From contig CM065301.1 of assembly GCA_032871835.1 (NCBI GenBank), positions 17,873,291 through 17,937,290 of the forward strand: DNA of 64,000 nucleotides, written 5' to 3'. The stretch comes from Dipteronia dyeriana. Lineage: Eukaryota > Streptophyta > Magnoliopsida > Sapindales > Sapindaceae. Shown one piece after another: positions 20,532-39,480 of the stretch. How positions within the stretch are numbered: position 1 is the first letter of the stretch; the number at the start of each line of letters is the position of its first letter. The notes beneath the pieces are model-generated. The model saw only the letters and a program-made list of their open reading frames with translations, searched no databases and was not told the DNA's origin. Position numbers and translations under genes: made by a program.

Positions 20532-23500
20532 ATGGATAGCCTCTCTAATGCATTCGCTGTTTTAGGACTTGACGTTGAAGAAAATCAAGTCCAACCGTCG
20601 TCTTCTTCTGCACCTGAGTGCATTTCTGGTAATGGAAAAAAGAAGCAAAAGCCAAAGACTCCTTTGGAGTTGGAGGAGGATTATAGAATGCCCCTTGTGT
20701 GGATTGACTTGGAAATGACTGGTAATCATATTTTCTTAAGTTTCATTATTATTCTTGTGGATTTATTTCTATTTGGTTTACTGTTTGCACTCTATCTTAT
20801 TATATTATTCTGTATTATCAATAATTCTAAAGGATCACTCTAAATTTATAATGTCACCAATAAAGAAAAACAAAAGATGGAAGATAATTCAAAAGTTTTT
20901 CAGTACTGATAAGCAGCAGTGTTTGGTATTAAAGGCACCCTTTCAAATTACAACATAAAAGATGAAATTATTTTTAAACTGTTTCATGTAATGTAATTAT
21001 CTAATGATGTGGGCATTAGAATGATGCTCTGCTGATTTAGCTTGTGTAATAAAGTTTGAAAATTGAGTTTCTAATTCCAGCAATTCAAACATATATGCAT
21101 ATCTACTGTCTCTTTACATTTACTCTATATAAATTTTCCAATACAAATTCTCATTTTTAACCTCTTTGTTTCGCTCTCTTTTTCGTTGTTCTCCCCTCCT
21201 TATATACACCCTACTAGTATGTCATTTTTTTTTTTCAATTATGCACTGTGCTTTCTTGTGGCGTGGATTGGAAACAGATGATATGGTGACTATGGTCTTC
21301 GGAACGATTATGATTACGCTCTAGTCTTACTCATTTGCATCATTCTAATCAACAAAATTTAATAACAAGTCTATATTTTATATGTAATTACAACCACCAT
21401 ATTATTTTTTACTAGATAGAATGGTTATATAACTCATATTTTCCTCTTTGTGCTGCTATGTAGGTTTGAATATTGAAGTTGATCGAATACTGGAAATTGC
21501 TTGCATAGTTACAGATGGCAATTTGACGAAGTCAGTGGAGGTATTTATTTTGTTTGTTAGAGGATTTCATGGCAATTTGTTGAGTGCTGACCATGTTGTG
21601 CATTAACATGTTTTTCATCGTTTTGTTATCTTTAATGTTATAGTTGAAGATAACATATAACATTAAAGATATATTCAAATATAGTTGATTATCTTTAATG
21701 TTATATTCATCTCAAATATTGTTGATGTTGTTATCTAACCTTTTTAAGCTATAGAATACTCATTAGAACTTTTGATTGTGCTTTTTTATACTTTTATTTG
21801 CATAGAAGTGTTTATATGGACCGATTTTTGAGTAATAAGCATGATTGTTCTCATGAAACATTTCTAATTTAAATCCCTTTTTTTCTTTTAGGGTCCTGAT
21901 TTAGTGATCTGTCAAAGTAAAGAGTGTTTAGATAGCATGGGAGAGTGGTGTCAAAATCATCATGCCGCTAGTGGTAAGTAACTCGACACAATTGGCATTG
22001 GTTTTTTATGGGAATTTTTATAAGTTATCTGCTTATCTATTCATTATTATTGCATAACATGTTGGGAAGTATGACAATCCTTTTAAATTGAAATTTACTT
22101 TAGGGTTGACAAAAAGAGTGCTCAAGAGTAGCGTGACTGAAAGTGAAGCTGAAAAGCAGGTCTGTGGTAACTTAAATAAGTGGTAAGCTATAAAACTTTT
22201 AAGTTTCATACTTGCTTTGCTTTTCTGTTGTGAAATCTTGCCAGTTGTGTTAATCTTGTTTGGTTTCGTTGATCATTACGTGAACACTTTTAGATAGGAA
22301 ACTTGAACATCAGACCATCTTTTGTGCTGAAGACCTTAATCTGAATGTTTGAGTAATAATTGCAAGGGAGCTCAAATGCAATTTGACCATTGAGAGCTCC
22401 AAATACAGTCAGTATCACTTTATGGAAAACTTGACATGTAATTTTTTATCAGAATCAAAAGTCAACAGCATATTAAAGGAAAAAAAGAAAGGATATACAA
22501 GAAGTGAACAAACTATCTAGTATCTACAAAACAGAACAAAAGAGACAAAATTGTAGATCACAATCTCAACAAGAGCCGGAACAAAGTATATATGATAGAC
22601 CTGCTAAAACCAATCTATACAAGAATTCAAAACAAAAAAGATAATCCCCTCTCAAAATTATACTCTCAATTGTTAAAAATGAAAGACAAAAAAGGATATT
22701 AGTTATTCTTGTGAGAGTGCTTAAATCCGACCCAAATCCAGAAATAAAAAAAATGGATTCGGGTTATCCGGATCCGATCCGTTTACCACCACTAATTTTG
22801 AATTTGGTTGTAATTGTTCAAAACCTTTGTAGTTTTTACAAGTTATGATTACAACTTGACTTTAGGTGCCACGAATAAATAATAAAATTCTTGAAATATG
22901 TATAACTAAAAGGAATTGTTTTACATGTTCGTTTTGGTAATCCAATCATATCAAAGAGCTTTTAAAATTATACAACCAACCTATCTACTAACTTAAAAGA
23001 GCTTTTTTTTTTCCTTTTTTATGATAACCAAACAGCCAACAACTTTTTTTCAAAAACTCTACTCTTATAAACTCTACTTCTAAAAGATCTTCTAAAAGCT
23101 CTACTCAGAGAAACCATTTCAAACGAAGCCCAAATCTACCCCTATCAGAAACTGTACTTAGTATCTTCTCAACCTTTTCCACTTTGGATTCCAAATTACT
23201 GCATTTGCACTGCCTCCCTAAGGAAGGCTCGGGTAATTCAGTGGCCAGCTTACCCACAGTGCTACCAGGGACACTGAGACCTACCAATTTTCTCTTGTCA
23301 TCATGTTGACTTTTTAAGGCCTGAAAAATCACTATTAAACTTAACAATAATTTATAATATAATATGGTTTTTTGATTGCTCTGTAAAACAGAATGGTGTA
23401 ATATGCAAATTGTAGATGATGATAGGAATCTTGTCTTTACCACAGATAAAGCCCTGCACTTGATTGTTTTCCCTAGCCCTCTCTAGTATCCTACTTGGCA

Positions 23501-26500
23501 GGCACTACCAAGATGAACTAAAATATTGATTGGGGTTCCCCTTGTCTAAATTCCCTGATAGCTCTAATCTTGCTTCTCAATGTACTATTTTTTTTTTTTT
23601 AAATGGCTAATTTCAGGTACCCATCATCCATCCTTAATTTGGGGATTTGAGGATGAATTATTTTAAAAAAAGTAAAAAAATCCCAAATGATTGGTCTCTT
23701 AAACACTATACCTTGATGTTCTACTGTTGCATTTGCTACAGAATCCTAAAGTGTCGTGAGTTCCGAAAATGGTGCCCCCCTACCTCTCTCAATCTTAAAG
23801 ATAGCATCTTCGCCAACACCTATGTACTGGTCACCAGACCAATAGGACTGAAATAATTGACTTTTAAGGGACTCTTTTCTTTCTTTTGAAATTGACGCAT
23901 TTGGTTATGAGTTGACACAGCCATTCTGATAGAATCCTCAAAACAGCCATGAAATACCCCTTTAAGTCACCTACTAGTGTTGAAACACTGCCAAAGTGAA
24001 ATTGTCTGAACCTAAAGCTTTGTTAAGACCTTTCTTGTCGTTTTCATTTTTCTTTTCTATTTTCTGCAATCTAATTGCTCAAGTCTTGTTCTTTGTTGAA
24101 TGATTTTTCTTTTCTTTTCTGTTTCACATATAATTGATCATGTGCTTTGACATTTCAGGTTATAGAATTTGTCAAGAAAAATGTTGGTACTTACACGCCT
24201 CTTCTGGCAGGGAATTCAGTTTATGTTGATTTTCAATTTTTGAAGGTAATGTAAAATCATTGTCCAATTTTTCCTATCAAGTATCCCCTTTACTTTTGAA
24301 ATGAAGTTTATGAACAATTTGATTATTTAGATATCTCAACTCTTTTCATTATAATCAGGTGTCCTGTATAATTTATATATTGTAGGGTTAAACTAGTTTT
24401 GACTTTTGAGGATGCTGGACTATCTTTTTCCTAGGAAGCAAGAAATAGTTATCAAGGAAAAAATAACACAAAAAGCAAAATGCAAACCAGGTGTTTTCTA
24501 AAGCCGAAAACAAAACGTAATGTAGCTGTCTTAACTACAGACTGATGAAATGCTATATCCCCCAATAGCAAAAAGAAGACCTCCCCACTTTCCACAATAA
24601 TCTCTTCCTAGTTATGAAGTATAAAAAAGATGAAGAATAATTTCTCTTATTTATGTTCATCGTATTTACAAATTACAACAATATATAGGAGTAGCTATAA
24701 AAACTATTTAAATGGTTTTGTATTAGGGCCATGCCTTCATGTTCCTGAAGTTTTTGAGATTGCAATGCCAGTCACCGTGTCCTTGAATCTTTGTTTACTC
24801 TTGACACCTGTACCGGTATCTACTAGACGTTCAACTTTTTATAATCCTGCTACAACATGGAGTCTTAAGCACTTAAATTACAGTAATAAACTTTGATTGC
24901 CGATTTTCTTTGGACGAGATATAAGGGTCTAATCACATCATGAGACGTGTACCAAAATTGTGATCATATCCAGCTTACTAGAAATGACCATCATACTCCT
25001 AAAACCTAATAATACAGAAAACTTAAAAAATGAACCAATTTCTTACTAATACTTATGTAAAGCAAGCATAAACTAAGACTGAATATAGACTATAGGTCAT
25101 ATAAATTTCTTGTAGGATGGAGGTGCCAAAAAGGATGCATAAATGATCATAAGTCGTAAGATTTAAGAGGCAGGTTCACTGGCCCCAAGTTTTGACACAT
25201 CTTACACAATTTTTTAACCATAATATTAAGATATGTTGGGAGGTTGGGATGAGTTATCACTTTTACAGAGAATGAACTTATACACCTTATATTTCTGTGT
25301 GCTCATAAGAGAGCAATTGATGTAGGACAAGGTCTATAAGAGCATCTCTCACCCTTACCTATCTCTTTCTAAATTAGAGTTCCAAAAGGGAATATTCCCT
25401 CCCTATTCCATCTCTAAAGTTTTTTCACTCCCACTACACTCGCTAAATGAAAAATCATTAAATAAAAATATTATTAATAAATATTCAATATTAGTCTTAT
25501 TTTAAAAATCTAGATGAGACCTTTCTAATGGTATAATTTTTATGATAATAGGATTTATAAATTAAAATTTATTATATATTGATTGAATTTAATTAAAAAA
25601 GTAAAAAGATATAAATATCAAATATTTGTTTATAACTATGGACATAAGGGTGAAAATGAAATATAAATTGTCAAAATTTAATTTAGAGTTTCAATCTTGG
25701 TACTCTATATTTGGAGTTTCAAAGATAGAAACTCTAAAAAAATTTCTTGGAAACATCTATTTATTATGGTAGGAGCAATTGATACTTAATTTTGGAGTTT
25801 GTGCTCTAAAATAGAGTATCAGATGCACCCACCTTACATTAAATTTATTTCTCCAATAAATTTATTTTAGAGTTTGTATGTTTGGGTCTCCAAATATGGA
25901 GTACCAAAATTGAAACTCAAAATTTACAATTTACAATTTATATTCTATTTTTACCTTCATGTCCATAATTATAAACATATATTTAACATTTATAAATTTT
26001 TTACTTTAATTAAGTTCTATTATCATTAAAATTATATTACCATTAGAAAAGTCTCATCTTGATCTTAAAAATGAGACTAATATTGAATATTTATTAATAA
26101 TATATTTACTTAATAGTTTTTTATTTATCAATGCAACATATTTGAAAAATGTTTTTATTAGTGCATGAAAAATGTTAGATGGTAAATCTTAGGTAGAAAA
26201 ATATTTAATGAAAAAAATTAGATAAAAACATGAGAAAATAATATGTTTTTTTTGTGTGTGAAAATAGATAATAATACGTTTTTATTAGTGCATGAATGTG
26301 AGAAAATTTAGATGAGCAAAGATTATGGGAAAAAATAGTCTAAAATTTAAGTGAAAAATCTAAAATAAAAAATTACAACAAATTCGTGCACTAATAAAAA
26401 CGTAATCTGTTTTAAAAAAGTTTTAAAAAAAAAATAAAAACAGTATTAAATAATAACTGTGGAAATTTAGTTGAAAAATATAATTATATAAAAATAATTT

Positions 26501-29500
26501 ATTGAAGAAAGTAAAAAGCAAAAATGAAAATATAAGTATTTTTAAGTTAGATAGAGATAGAGAGTGTGGTGGGAGTGAAAAACCTTTAGAGATGGAATAT
26601 GGAAAGAATATTCCCTTTTGAGACTCTAGATAGAGATATGGTGGGAGATGCTCTAAAAGCTTTTCTCTTTCGAAATAATAGTAAATCTTAACCATTAAAT
26701 GTTTTTCATTCCAATGATCAAAAACTTGTATTAGATCTTGTCAAATTTTGTGGCTGCTAATCCTACTTGAAGATTTAAATTTTATATTCCTCATTCTTGT
26801 GCTTTAGATTTAATAAACCTTTTTTAGATAAAATTCTATATTGCCACATACTCCAAAGACTTTGTTGAAGACTTGGGTAAAATATGATATAATAAATAAA
26901 AAGAATAACATGAACAAACCCGAACAAGGGGTGTTATTTGTTTTGCGATGAAGCCATGTTGTCATTGCAGCAGGTGTGGTTTTTTATTTGCTTTTGTTCT
27001 TTTGTTTTCCCATTTATAATAACAGATTTTTAATTTTAAATACCTAAAACCATGCTTTGAAAAGTTGAAGCAGGCCATACTATTGAAAATAAATTATGTA
27101 CCCCTCTTTGACACATTTTCCAATATGTAATATGCCTTGGTATTTTCTCTTGCCTTAATTTATTTTTATCAACTCAGCTGCACTATATATCCTCCTGACC
27201 ATCTTATGCTTTGTAGAAGTACATGCCAGATTTGGCTAGCCTATTCTCTCATGTAGTTGTCGATGTTAGCAGTGTCAAGGCTCTATGCATTCGCTGGTAT
27301 CCAAAAGGTAAGTTTTACATTAACATATTAAGTCTGTAATTTAGCTTAAAACTAACACGAGTTATAGAGTGTCTTCTCTTTCTACCTTTTTTGCATTTTC
27401 AGTTAATAATATTCCTGAGTTTTTTTATGAAACTAAGTTGAATTTTATACTGCTAGCTAAATATAGGACGCTTAGGTAGAACCTATTAATTACTTATTAC
27501 TTTATGTTCTTGAAATAAAGAATGGTATACTCTTGTTGCTAGATATGTGAACAGTGTGTAGTTCTAGTTGCTAAAGTAACAAGGGACAAAGAAGTTCAAA
27601 ATTATTTTTCAGTATTGTCATGCGAAAAGGGTAAAGAAAGACATATATTAATTCCAATTGTCAGGATTATATAATTCATATAATTTATGCTCGTGTAGTT
27701 TATGTTTTCGTTTCCGGTAACATTTGCAGCTTGACTTTTCTTTCTATAGTTAATTTTTCTACTAAATAAGTAAATATTAATTATTAAGAGTGCTTTTGTC
27801 CAAAAAAACATAAAAAAAAAATAAAAATGTTAAGAGTGCTTCAATAGTATATTTGGGTCATTTCTGAATAGTCTAAGCTTTTGGGTTCAGCGATTACTCG
27901 CATGGCGTTAGTTTTCCTTATGTGCCTAGGTCCGAGCCCCCCTTAACCTAGTTGGATTATATATGAATTTTTTTTATTTGTTATGTTTTTGTGTTTGAGT
28001 TTGACAACTTGTTAAGCCCGTTAGTCTTGCACTGGAGGGGTATTGTTAGAGATGCACACTTTTCCCCAAAGCCCTAAATCCCCGCACCCACATTCCCATT
28101 TGGGGATTTTTTTTTTTGGGTAAATGGGGAAATGGGGGGATGGGGATGAAAATCATCCCCAAATTGAAATGGGGATACCCCTCCCCATCCCCATTTTCCC
28201 ATTTCCCCCCAAACATATATAAATATAATTATAATATATATTTTATTTTTATTTTTATTTTTTATTCTTTAAAACCGTAGGTATATAAACACATTTACTC
28301 TTTTTACCTTCCAAACATAACCCTAGAGATTTTTCAAAGTACTTGGCATTGAATTGACCGTTTATCTCTTTAGATTATCTATTATGTGAAGTTTTTTTTG
28401 TTAAAAAACAGTTTGTATTACTTCACATATGAAGATGGTTTAGTTTTAAACTTTGAATTATTTGAAACACTTTATGTAATTTTTAGTTAAATGGGGGATC
28501 GAGGAAAACGGAAAAAATGGGGAACTGGGGATGGGGATGGATATACCTCTCCCCAAAAATCCCCATCCCCATTTTCCCCAAATGGGGAAATTGGGGTGGG
28601 GGGAGGGGAAGGGTCTGGGAGATAGGGATGGGGATGGGGGGACCTATATTCATCCTCATTCCCCAAACTTGCATCTCTAGGTATTGTAGAGTATATAAAT
28701 ATTATAATCGAACCCTTTTCTAATAGTTCAAGTTTTTGTGTCTAATGGTGAGATTCTAACTTAACTATTTACATCAAATATTTTATGCAATGTTCGCCTT
28801 AAGTACCTATTTATTGTCAATACCCCCATCTAGGTCTTTTTGAACGGTATGTCGGCGTCAAGAACTTATATATCACGTGTCTCGTCTTTTATTCCAAGGC
28901 CATTCGTGGGGATGTTTGTGCATGCCTTAGGTCTAGAAGCCAGTTGCATAATTGTATCTACAGGCCCAAAATCTTTTAGGTGTCCTAGGAAAATCATTTA
29001 AGAAATAGACAAGTTTTGTTTATTTTGTTGAATATGTGGTCGAAATGATTCTCTTTTACTTCATGTCTTCTCTTAGACATGGCATTATCATGAGTCCGGA
29101 AATATGAAATTTCTTCTGCAAATAAAATTAATATAATGAGATAAATTTCGACTCTCTAAGAGCATTTTTTTTTTCTCAAATGAGATATTAGGAAGCATAA
29201 GAATATAAGATTAAGGTTGGTTATTGAATATTTTTCCAAAAAGCAGCAAGTTGATTCTTAAGCATCTTTGTGTTTTTGTAATCAACTTTATGCATGTTTC
29301 TTTATGTGTACTCAACCTATTTGCTGAAGTATTGTGTGTTTGTCCTTATGTCAGCTTTGGTCTTTTTGAGTTACGAAAACAAGAACCCAATGTCTTCTGA
29401 CTTTTACCTTAGATTTTGAACAGCTGAGTTGTATGTAGTTGCCAGTGTTGGCTGTTGGACCAGATGATCGAAAGCAGTTAAAAAACGGAGATCATAAACT

Positions 29501-29766
29501 AAACTGAAATGAATACTGGTTTTTGATAATAGTGGTAGAACTACCCGGTCATGTGATTTTGAAACAATGCTCTGCAATTTTTTTATGTTGTGTGCATGCT
29601 CTCAGTAATTGTTTGTAGTTATTAATGAATGGCATTCGCATGTGCAGAAAACAGGAAAGCCCCTTCGAAAGAAAAGAAACATAGAGCTTTGGATGATATC
29701 AGAGAAAGCATCTTGGAACTCAAATACTTCAAGGAGAATATATTTAAGTCCAAGCCAAAGAAGTGA
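20532..29766 (+). CDS. ORN: Oligoribonuclease (DEDDh 3'-5' exoribonuclease), 7 exons, 233 aa
   Basis: It degrades very short RNA oligonucleotides to mononucleotides, finishing RNA decay; plant members are probably organellar or cytosolic. Exons: 20532-20721, 21464-21540, 21892-21973, 22104-22159, 24159-24245, 27217-27307, 29648-29766. All joints are GT-AG and give one continuous 233-aa frame. The DEDDh residues are present: WIDLEMT (D59, E61), VYVDF (D159) and HRALDDI (H206, D211). Residues 1-52 are a low-complexity extension before the catalytic core (MPLVWIDLEMTG), possibly a targeting peptide. The start is the first in-frame ATG; the frame extends upstream without another ATG. Introns 4, 5 and 6 (2.0, 3.0 and 2.3 kb) hold transposon-derived repeats. 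It lies tail to tail with CIPK3. Confidence 0.95.
22900..23110. mobile_element. Possible MITE in oligoribonuclease intron 4
   Basis: The stretch begins near TGTTCGTTTTGGTAATCC and ends near AACCATTTCAAACGAAGCCC; the ends are roughly inverted (TTCGTTT...AAACGAA). The interior is rich in AAAAGCTCTACT-like phrases resembling the MITE at 58661-58967. No clear target duplication was found, so the call is tentative. Confidence 0.3.
25340..26653. mobile_element. PIF/Harbinger-like foldback element in oligoribonuclease intron 5
   Basis: The ends GAGCATCTCTCACC and GGTGGGAGATGCTC are inverted copies. The similarity runs about 100 bp into the element (25340-25440 against 26653-26555) and includes GGGAATATTC and CATCTCTAAAG blocks. 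It is flanked by TAA (25337-25339 and 26654-26656), the 3-bp TWA duplication of PIF/Harbinger elements. A second long inverted repeat lies inside: about 25465-25740 against 25870-26115. No transposase was seen. Confidence 0.7.
28047..28679. mobile_element. hAT-type MITE (633 bp) in oligoribonuclease intron 6
   Basis: Perfect 8-bp duplications GGTATTGT (28039-28046 and 28680-28687) flank ends TAGAGATGCA and TGCATCTCTA, a perfect 10-bp inverted repeat. Subterminal arrays of GGGGATGGGG/CCCCATCCCC lie on both sides of an AT-rich centre and give strong foldback potential. It is inserted in an older dispersed repeat (about 27830-28038 and 28688-28760). No coding capacity. Confidence 0.9.
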
Positions 29767-30684
29767 TGCAAATAAATTTGTATCCTTTTATCAATGTAGT
29801 ATTTAATTGCAAGTTTCTCCCCAGAGCATATTGTATTGTCTTTTCAATTGGATCCTTAAATTTGGCATATGATTGTGCAACATTAACAAGGTTAATTTAT
29901 CCATTGTATATTATACACAATATTTTGTAAGCTATCATTATTTTTTAATTTCAATTTTTTTTCTACAGCTGTAGCCTAATATGATTTTTAAAAAAATTGA
30001 AGGAATAATAATAAAAAGTTAGTGATAATAATAGTATAAATAATTTTGGTATATATATTTTTTCACATTGTCTTATTGATAAATAACCAGATAATAATGA
30101 AATCTTTATAGGTCGTTTGTTTTTTCTATTTAAAGCTCAATGAGTTTGAATCATAACTATTAAGTTGTTTTGTTTATATTTTTTAAGTGGTTAAACAATT
30201 TAAAAATATCAAAAAACAATTTAAAATAAAATATGAAAAATCTCGACTTTTTATTTAATCGTAAATTATTGAATTGTATTAAATGCAACCTAAAACCTTT
30301 TCTTTTGATACTATCCTTTATATATACATATTTCCAATTTTATCGTAATTATATTTAGTATAGAAATTTTTATTTTAATATATTACTTATTTTAAATAGC
30401 TTTGAAAATAAAAAGGAATTCTAATCACTTTTCATATCGGTGTTTATTGTTTAATATCAATATTTTATTATAATATTATAGTTATGTTAAACACTTATTT
30501 TCAGATAATGTTACCTTTTAAAAAAACAAATGTGTTGACAATATAATCAGATGTGAAAAAAAAAAAACAAACAAACGTGTCATTGGTTTAGATTTCAATC
30601 TTTATTCAATCTTTAAAAAAATTTAGTGCCCGTTCGGTCTACAAACAAAAAAAACAAATTACCCATTACTTTCATTACTTTCAG
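29767..30684. other. Intergenic, 3' flank of oligoribonuclease
   Basis: Strongly AT-rich sequence that should contain the 3' UTR and poly(A) site of oligoribonuclease. No further gene or repeat was recognised. Confidence 0.4.
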
Positions 30685-30810
30685 CACTACAAGAAAATAT
30701 GGTTTTTGTGGTGGTTTTGCCACATTTGTGGGGTGTTGTACATTTGGCTGTAGTGAAAGACTTGCAAAATTTTCCATATTTGTTTAGTGACGGGCAAGGT
30801 TTTACGATCT
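30685..30810 (+). mobile_element. CACTA (En/Spm) element end, fragment
   Basis: CACTACAAGAAAA at 30685-30697 is the classic terminus of plant CACTA transposons. It is followed by subterminal-like GTGGTGGTTTTGCCACA and AGTGACGGGC phrases. The matching inverted end was not found nearby, so this is one end of a truncated copy; its inner limit is a guess. Confidence 0.6.
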
Positions 30811-31431
30811 AAGATAAACTGATAAATCAATATAAAGGTTTTACGATCTGAGTTAACAGGTCAAACGAGTTAACATATAATTTGCTTCTTGCTCTCGTTG
30901 GGTTGTCTTGTCGTGATCCAAATTACCAACCTAATTACAAGTTATACCATCTAGTTCCAAGTCCCAAATTGCACGTCCAACATTATGCTTTACAATTTCC
31001 TATTGGTCTTGTTATAGATCTTACAATGTTCTTAAATGGATGCTTTACGAATTGTATGTAGTTAAATAATAATATAATACTAATCTCGAGTCATATTTTG
31101 ATAACAAATTTGAATTTTTGGGACCAACTAGACATTAAATAACTCCCAAGAGAAAGAAATGTTATTTATATTAACACAACAAATTTCATTAAGATTTTAT
31201 TGCTGTCGATATGATACCCTGCTATTGAAGGTACAACTCAAAATAGCCTCCATCTATATGGAATCATCCATGTTTTCCGACAACAATAACACAGGAAAAC
31301 AATCGGTGAATCCATGTCTATCTATAATCTATGCAAAGAAATAAAATTTTAAAAAAAAAGAATGAAGATATAGCGATTTGATGGACATAAGCTTGTATTT
31401 GCACCAATCACTCTTCAAAATAGATACCTAT
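30811..31431. other. Intergenic, 3' flank of CIPK3
   Basis: AT-rich spacer between the CACTA end and the CIPK3 stop codon. It should contain the CIPK3 3' UTR (minus strand). Nothing else was recognised. Confidence 0.4.
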
Positions 31432-37044
<5,613 letters not shown>

Positions 37045-38480
37045 GCTTGATTTACAGATCGTACTTCTTCCACTAAAATTCAGCAGGCTTTGAATTCTTC
37101 TTCGAAAGTGCACCAAAATGAATTCCCTAAGCCAAGTTACTGCTATAGAATTGAACAAACATAAAATCATTTAGCAAACAATATACAAGCCAGAAAGTGT
37201 AGTATGAGATATCTAAATGTTATAACTAGTAAGGAAATTGTTCAATAAACTACACTAGTTGCAACTGAAATAAAATGTTCTCTCAAAGTAAACTTTATGG
37301 TGCATTATTAGGATATCATCACCAGTGTAGTTATGTAATCTCATAAAATTGTCACCAAAAGATTAAGCATCAAGGCTAATTAGCAATGTTATGTAATACA
37401 AAAATGAAAGGCATCTATTGCAAACATTCCAACGGAAATCCGGAAAATACCAAAGTTCACAAGTAAAATGAGTAGCAGGACAAATGGAGGCAGAGGATGA
37501 ATGAAGCATTTCGAAACAATGTCAAAGGCAAAAAACAAAAATTTAATTAAAACGGAACCCAGTTTAAGATTTAAGAGCACACTAACCTTCTTCAGCTTCT
37601 CAAACACAATACAAAAATAAAACTTTGAATCTTAAAGAAAGGCCTAATGGGTGTACTTCCTACAGTTCATATTTCGAATTATTACACAACAACAAAACAT
37701 ATTCTCAACAAGCAGAAATTTAGACAAGATCTACCATACAAATTCAACCTAATTAATAAAATAACCTTTTTGAAACTGAAACTAGCCACGTAATAAAACA
37801 GATCAGAGAAAAAGAAAAGAGTATCAATTTAAGAATCCAAAAGAAGTGAGTGGGAAATTTTGGTTCAGGCAGCTGAGATTCAGAAGCAATTCGAATAAAA
37901 TAAAATAAAACAATAGATAACCAAAGTTGAAATAGTCCAAGCAGAATCTTTTTCTTTGAGTCAAAAACCACACACCATGAAAACACAATTAAAAAATTAA
38001 AATAAAACAATACCACAATTGGAAAACCCCCACCTGATACAAAGATCTAAAATCAACTTTCTTTCTCAAGTTACAAGCAAAATAAAAAAAGAATTAACAA
38101 ATGAAGAAGAATAAGGAAGGGGTTCAATTCAATTATTCAACAGATATTTATACATAACTGAAGTGCTGTAACTAATAATTGAAAGGAAATGAATAAAAAA
38201 TTAGTAAATAGAGAAAATGATTAAAGGAGATAAGAAGATATACTTGAATTTTGTTGTAATGGAGATAGGTAGAGAGCAGGGTTGTCCTGGTCCTTTGAGT
38301 TGCCTCAAAAGCCAATTTGTTTCGTGATGATCATCTTTAGTTGCAGCTTCCTCCACACAACGACAAAACAAAAAAACGCAACCAACCGAATTCACTGAGT
38401 CACTGCCCACAATTGCAATCTATTGCCCCTTTTTTCTTTGTCTTCTTCTTCTTCTTCTTCCTGGACCTAACACAACAACA
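37045..38480 (-). promoter_or_regulatory. 5' UTR (probably with intron) and promoter region of CIPK3
   Basis: No coding sequence is expected here. A plausible donor (CAG|GTGGGG, minus strand, near 38034) and acceptor (ATTTTAG, near 37077) would define a leader intron of about 950 bp. Leader exon sequence would lie between about 38035 and 38470, where a (CTT)n-type pyrimidine tract occurs (38435-38462). No TATA box was identified. Transcript data are needed to fix the start. Confidence 0.4.
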
Positions 38481-39480
38481 GTAGACAAGAATATAATATA
38501 AAAAAAAAATACTAATACTAATGCTCCGTGTATGCAGTGGAGCTCTGTTGGAAGAGGACCCACGCCCACCAATCGTTTCGTACACCGAATGAGTTAATGG
38601 CGACAGTCTCTCGGTGGCTTGTCGGGGCCCAACTATTAAGTATACTGTATATATAATTGTTACTTGTCTGCGTCGCCGTCTATTTTATCGAAGATGTTAG
38701 ACTTAGTCCATTAAATATGAGTTTCCTCTCTTCTTCATTTTTTTTGTTCTTATTTTTCAATCGAGTAAATTTTAGATTTGTTGTGGTTGTCATTTGTAGA
38801 TAGGTCCTTTCATTTTAGGCCCACAATTTATTTGTATAAAATTAAATTTTATGAGTTGAAAGCAGACAATTGTGGAAGATTATAGTAACCAAAGTTCTTC
38901 ATTTAATTGAGGGTTGTAATACAACTTTGTTTAGAAATCCGACTTTGAATGCAGCCAATTTAGCTCAAGATGCCATCTAGGGGTAAAATCGTTTTTTTTA
39001 AAAAAAAATATATATGAAATAATTAAACACCAAAGGAACCTCGTATGTCTTAATAATTATATATACCCAAAAAAACACTCAAAGTTCACTCCAAACCATT
39101 TTTTATCTTTTTTCGTACTTTATCGTTGTCATCGATGCTGTGATGACAACAGAAACCTATTGTAGGACCGCGACCTCCTCCTAAACGTAAGAGAATGGCC
39201 AAAAGACCATGAGCCTTTTCCATGTAAAGGAAGGAAATGAAGGCGTCGCACTCTTCCTCCTTTCAGGATGAGGTGGTGGAGGACAGAGATATCAAACTGG
39301 TTGGGTCTGAACCGCCTGATCAATCTAAAAAATATCTATGAGGGCTTGCAAATCGGCCTATGTATCGATGGTTGGGCCTTAAACTTGGCCTTACCCTGCC
39401 TAGCTCAAGACCGGTCCAGGCTCGACTCGTAAAAATAAGATGAAATTGAGTAATTAGATCACAACAATCAAATCTTATAG
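38481..39480. other. Intergenic sequence
   Basis: AT-rich in 38640-39100, more mixed in 39120-39430. Nothing with convincing homology was recognised. Confidence 0.3.

Noticed and set aside
28483..28723. Pro/Gly-rich frames on both strands
   Set aside because: Translation of GGGGATGGGG/CCCCATCCCC arrays of the hAT MITE.
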